A stretch of 64,000 bases of DNA from Prorocentrum cordatum (Eukaryota > Sar > Dinophyceae > Prorocentrales > Prorocentraceae): positions 769,728 to 833,727 of the forward strand of contig CAUYUJ010003447.1 in NCBI GenBank assembly GCA_963575745.1. The letters are read 5' to 3'. Position numbers and translations under genes: made by a program. The notes under the pieces were generated by a model. That model saw only the letters and a list, made by a program, of their open reading frames with translations, was not told where the DNA came from and ran no database searches. This document shows positions 61,136 to 64,000 of this stretch, piece by piece; positions within the stretch are counted from its first letter, which is position 1, and each line of letters opens with the position of its first letter.

Positions 61136-61289
61136 TGGCGGGGAACGCGCAGCGCCGATCATTGGGCAGCCTCCGCCCTCGGATGTGTGGGTATTTCGTT
61201 TGACTGGCTGCCGGGTAGTTTCACTTAGGGTGGGCTTCCACTTTGAGGGGGGGTCGCCGAACTGTCTGGGCGATTGGTGGGTGGCTATG

Positions 61290-61500
61290 TTGAGTGAGCG
61301 TGCTTGGTGTCTGCGTTGGGTAACTCTGTTAGGCCACTGCGTTCGGCGACTGTGCTGGTCGACTGTGTTCGGTGGCTGTATGTGAAGGAGTTTCGTGACT
61401 GTGTTGGGTGACTGTGTTGGGTGACCGTGTTGGGTGCCTGCGTCGGGCAACTCTGATGGGTGTCTGCGTTGGGTGACTGTTGGATGACTGTTGGGTGAGG
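61290..61500. repeat. 13-bp tandem array TGACTGTGTTGGG
   Basis: About a dozen units, best preserved at 61395-61480, with variants TGACCGTGTTGGG, TGCCTGCGTCGGG and TGTCTGCGTTGGG. The period is not a multiple of three. Confidence 0.8.
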
Positions 61501-61696
61501 GAGCGTGTGTGGTGGCGAGTGCAAGGTTCGAATGTGAGGTGCGATTGTGGGAGGAGTGTGCTGGGCGACCGTGCCCCAGAGACACACTCACACACAAGGC
61601 CTGCGCATTCCCTGTCCGTGGAGAGTGGGCTGACGGGGCCGAGATACCATGACTTTGTGCAGAGGGAATGATGATAGCATCAACATGCCATTTGGG

Positions 61697-61823
61697 AGGT
61701 CCGCGCGGCTTTCTTGGATCTGCGCTGAAAGCCTCCTCCCTGGCGCACAGATCGCAACAGAAGCGGCGCTGGAGGCGCAGCCAGCAGGGGGAGGCACCGA
61801 TCCAAGAGGTCCGCGCGGAGCTT
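61697..61823. mobile_element. Foldback MITE-like element, family F1
   Basis: The left arm GGGAGGTCCGCGCGGC, TTTCTTGGATCTGCGCT and the right arm GCACCGATCCAAGAGGTCCG, CGCGGAGC fold back on each other. The core is CTCCCTGGCGCACAGATCGC, as in the 59.4 kb copies. It is the clearest isolated copy for defining the ends. Confidence 0.7.
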
Positions 61824-61829
61824 GCCAAA

Positions 61830-62550
61830 TTTATGTTTACGCCGCTTGTTCTTCGTTGGGGGGGGAGCAAGCGGAGCCGAGATGGCCAAGTGGGGATGGG
61901 GATAGGCCAGTCGCTGCCGAAAGGGGGGGGGGCAAGCGACCTGGGCCCACACACCGAGGGCTGCAACAAGGTCTGGAACGAGAAGGTTCGTTTCGCATCA
62001 AGGACACGTCACCCGTGCCATTGATCTTTCTGCTCTTGAAATGTTCCAGCGGGGCCGCGCGAGCGAAATCGACCAACGAACCAGCGCGGTGACAGTCTCG
62101 AGCGGGTAGTAAGGGGAAGACACGGGCCCAAGAGGGGCCCTTTCGGCGCCTCTGGGGGCAAGCAGGGGCCCTAAAGGGCCCCGTTTGGGGTCCTTTTCTT
62201 CACTCCCCGATTTAGGTCGTCCCCAAGCGCTGATAAACGTGACAAGGATAACCCCTGGGGGGGGGATATACATCGTGCTGGATGGGCCTGGGTGCGTCGT
62301 CCTCACGGGCGCCTGCGTCTCAACGCAGTTGTAGAAACTAACATCGTGATTTCGTCTTTGCCACATTGCGAACGCTATGGGCCCGGCAGAAGGGCGCCGC
62401 CGTAAGAGCCGCGGCTCTGCGACATGTTGTTGATCGTGTCCTGCTGCGCCGCCGGCGTGGGCCCGAAGCCCTGCGGGCGCGCAAGGGTGCGGGCGGGCTT
62501 GCGCGGGCGCGCCGGGGGAGGCCCGAGGGCCACGTGAGGCAGGATCGATC
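61830..62550. other. Unassigned interval, no gene recognised
   Basis: Mixed and GC-rich sequence. A short palindromic GGGGCCC-rich stretch lies at 62125-62200. No gene recognised. Confidence 0.4.
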
Positions 62551-62554
62551 GGCA

Positions 62555-62767
62555 TCGAGTTGGGGAACCCGATCGCATCGGAACGTGCGTCGTGTCGGGC
62601 TGCATCGGCACGGACTCGAAATGGAATCGGATCGGCTGCGCCAAGGTGCGCAGCAGCGCCGTAAGGTCATCGGGCCGCATCGGATCGTCGGAGTATCGCA
62701 TCGGAATCGAATCGGGTCGAGCGGGCCGAAGTCGATATCGAATCGAAGCGATTGGATCGAAATGGAG
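62555..62767. repeat. GAATCGG-rich dispersed repeat, family F6
   Basis: GGGCTGCATCGGCACGGAC, TCGAAATGGAATCGGATCGG, GCGCCAAGGTGCGCAGCAGC and GGGCCGCATCGGATCG define the fullest copy of this family. It ends in repeated ATCGAATCGG and GATTGGATCG words. Confidence 0.6.
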
Positions 62768-63300
62768 GAGGAAGAGGAAGAGATGGGTGGCGGTGGCCAC
62801 TGCATCAGGGGAGGCGCGCAGACAATCCGCACCAAAGCACCGAGGAAGAGGAGGAAGAGGAAGGCCCTTCCCCTTCTTGTCCTCCTCCTCGATGGGGAGG
62901 CAGCTCCTCGTCCCCCTCGGGGAAGGGTCTACTTCTTTCCCTCCCCGCCCTCCCCCGAGGGAGGGGGATCGGAGGGCGGGCGAGGGGGGGGGGAGAGGGC
63001 CTCTGGGAACCGCCGCGGGGCCCCGGGAGCGTCAAACAACACAGGGTGATCAACTGGCCGTGGGGAAAAGGGTTCGGGACACGCGGGGGCTCCGTGCGGG
63101 GAAACTCCAGGAAGCATCCGACGTCTGGGGGGGGGGGAGAAGGCGGCGTTCACCAGGAGCGCCAGGAAGAGGGGTGGGTGGGTGCGCCCCGTGGCCCGAG
63201 GCACGTGCGCGGACGAGGGGGGGGGGTGCGGCGAGCGCGTGGAAGACGAGGGGGCCATGGCATCCGGGAGATGTCATGGCCCTGGCCACGAGTTCCCCCC
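62768..63300. other. Unassigned interval, no gene recognised
   Basis: GC-rich sequence with purine patches (62765-62790, 62845-62870) and poly-G runs. Frames on both strands are low-complexity. Confidence 0.4.
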
Positions 63301-63345
63301 CCCAGCGCCGATCCAAGAGGTCCGCGGGGGCCTTCAGAAGTCGAT
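63301..63345. mobile_element. Family F1 right-arm remnant
   Basis: CAGCGCCGATCCAAGAGGTC followed by CGCGGGGGC matches the right arm of family F1. No matching left arm is visible upstream. Confidence 0.45.
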
Positions 63346-63529
63346 GTCTGAGAAGGTTTGTTTCTCTTATCGGAGGCAGGGGGTCGAGGAAAGAGCGTGA
63401 TAACAAGGAAATGACGAGGAGGGAGATGGAATGGGGCAGGGGTGGACGGCGGGGACGTTGGTGCTTAATGTAGCTGTTTCACTTCGAGGCGTGGTGGGGG
63501 AGGCTTTGACGCTTCCAATCGCCTCGAAG

Positions 63530-63765
63530 ATCGCCTAAGAGAGCCCCACGAGGGACACTGAAATACCCCAAGACTGCCCCAACGGTTTCCAAGAGCATCC
63601 CAAGAGTATCCTAAAAGACAGATTTGTCAGCCTCCAGAGCGAGGCAGCGCAAATTAGGCACCACCCTTTGTTTGACCGATGTCCTCCAAGATGCGGCCGC
63701 CAAGGCCACCAAGAGGGCCCCCAAGAAGGCCCCACGTGCTTCCGAAATTGCACCGGAAAGCCTCG
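63530..63765. repeat. C-rich decamer array (CCCAAGAGG type), short
   Basis: Words CCTAAGAGAGCCCC, CCCAAGACTGCC, CCAAGAGCATCC and CCACCAAGAGGGCCCCC at about 10-11 bp. It is the most diverged of the C-rich arrays. Confidence 0.6.
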
Positions 63766-64000
63766 AAGAGACGCCCGGACAAAAAGCTCCGCACTCATAA
63801 CAATCGGCGGCGCGCCCCAGGGGGCAGTGCAGAGGGGGTGGGCCTTCTCCGAAGGCGGCGCAGCGCAACTTCTCAGCCCCTCCCGCCTTCTGATTCGGAG
63901 AAGGCTTGGGAAGCTTCTCAGATGACTGGAGGCCTTCTGAGCCCTCTGACAAGGCGCGCCGCCGAAACAAATCCACGCAGAGTGGGCGGGGTCGGCGGTC

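Overview
The window looks like nuclear DNA of a dinoflagellate, most like a core dinoflagellate of the Prorocentrum or Symbiodiniaceae kind; the genus is an inference. The reasons are: high GC, almost no host genes, very long triplet microsatellites, many short-period minisatellites, GC-rich LINE and Ty1/copia sequences of a type typical of dinoflagellates, and a short spliced-leader-like string inside an LTR. I found no intact host gene, no rRNA gene, no convincing tRNA gene and no CRISPR array. Most long open frames are by-products of stop-free repeats.

Layout. 0-9 kb: microsatellites (CTC, CAC, GTC), a C-rich decamer array, several foldback (MITE-like) elements and a 90-bp tandem repeat. 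9-15 kb: two LINE fragments head to tail. The first is 5'-truncated and carries a nested foldback element; the second keeps the end of an endonuclease, a reverse transcriptase with YVDD, a CCHC-like finger and an RNase H domain, all broken by frameshifts and a stop. Each is followed by a TCC-rich tail. 15-31 kb: microsatellites (ATG, CAT, GAG), foldback elements, a minisatellite flanked by an inverted repeat, another LINE RNase H relic near 24.0-24.55 kb, a G-rich decamer array and an 11-bp AGCT-rich array. 31-35.3 kb: a 73-bp tandem repeat, an endonuclease/exonuclease/phosphatase (EEP) gene, a fragment of a Pif1/Helitron-type helicase, a family of short stem-loop repeats running through both, and a 48-bp repeat. 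35.3-51.2 kb: a higher-order repeat block built of 21-bp (two helical turns) units, interrupted by a 0.9 kb TCC array and a 9.57 kb Ty1/copia element on the minus strand. 51-64 kb: further foldback elements, minisatellites (10, 13 and 77 bp), CT arrays and C-rich decamer arrays.

The copia element is the only near-complete mobile element: 541/548-bp LTRs, gag, protease, a SAP-like segment, a methyltransferase-like segment, integrase, then an uninterrupted reverse transcriptase/RNase H frame. Frameshifts, a stop in the integrase and a changed protease motif say this copy is probably not autonomous.

The best candidate for something undescribed is the short element at 31.9-34.7 kb. A nearly constant 15-nt core (GGTGCTTCTCAGCCT) recurs 12 times. 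At least seven copies are flanked by short arms that differ between copies but stay complementary. Copies inside the EEP and helicase frames are always read in the same phase.
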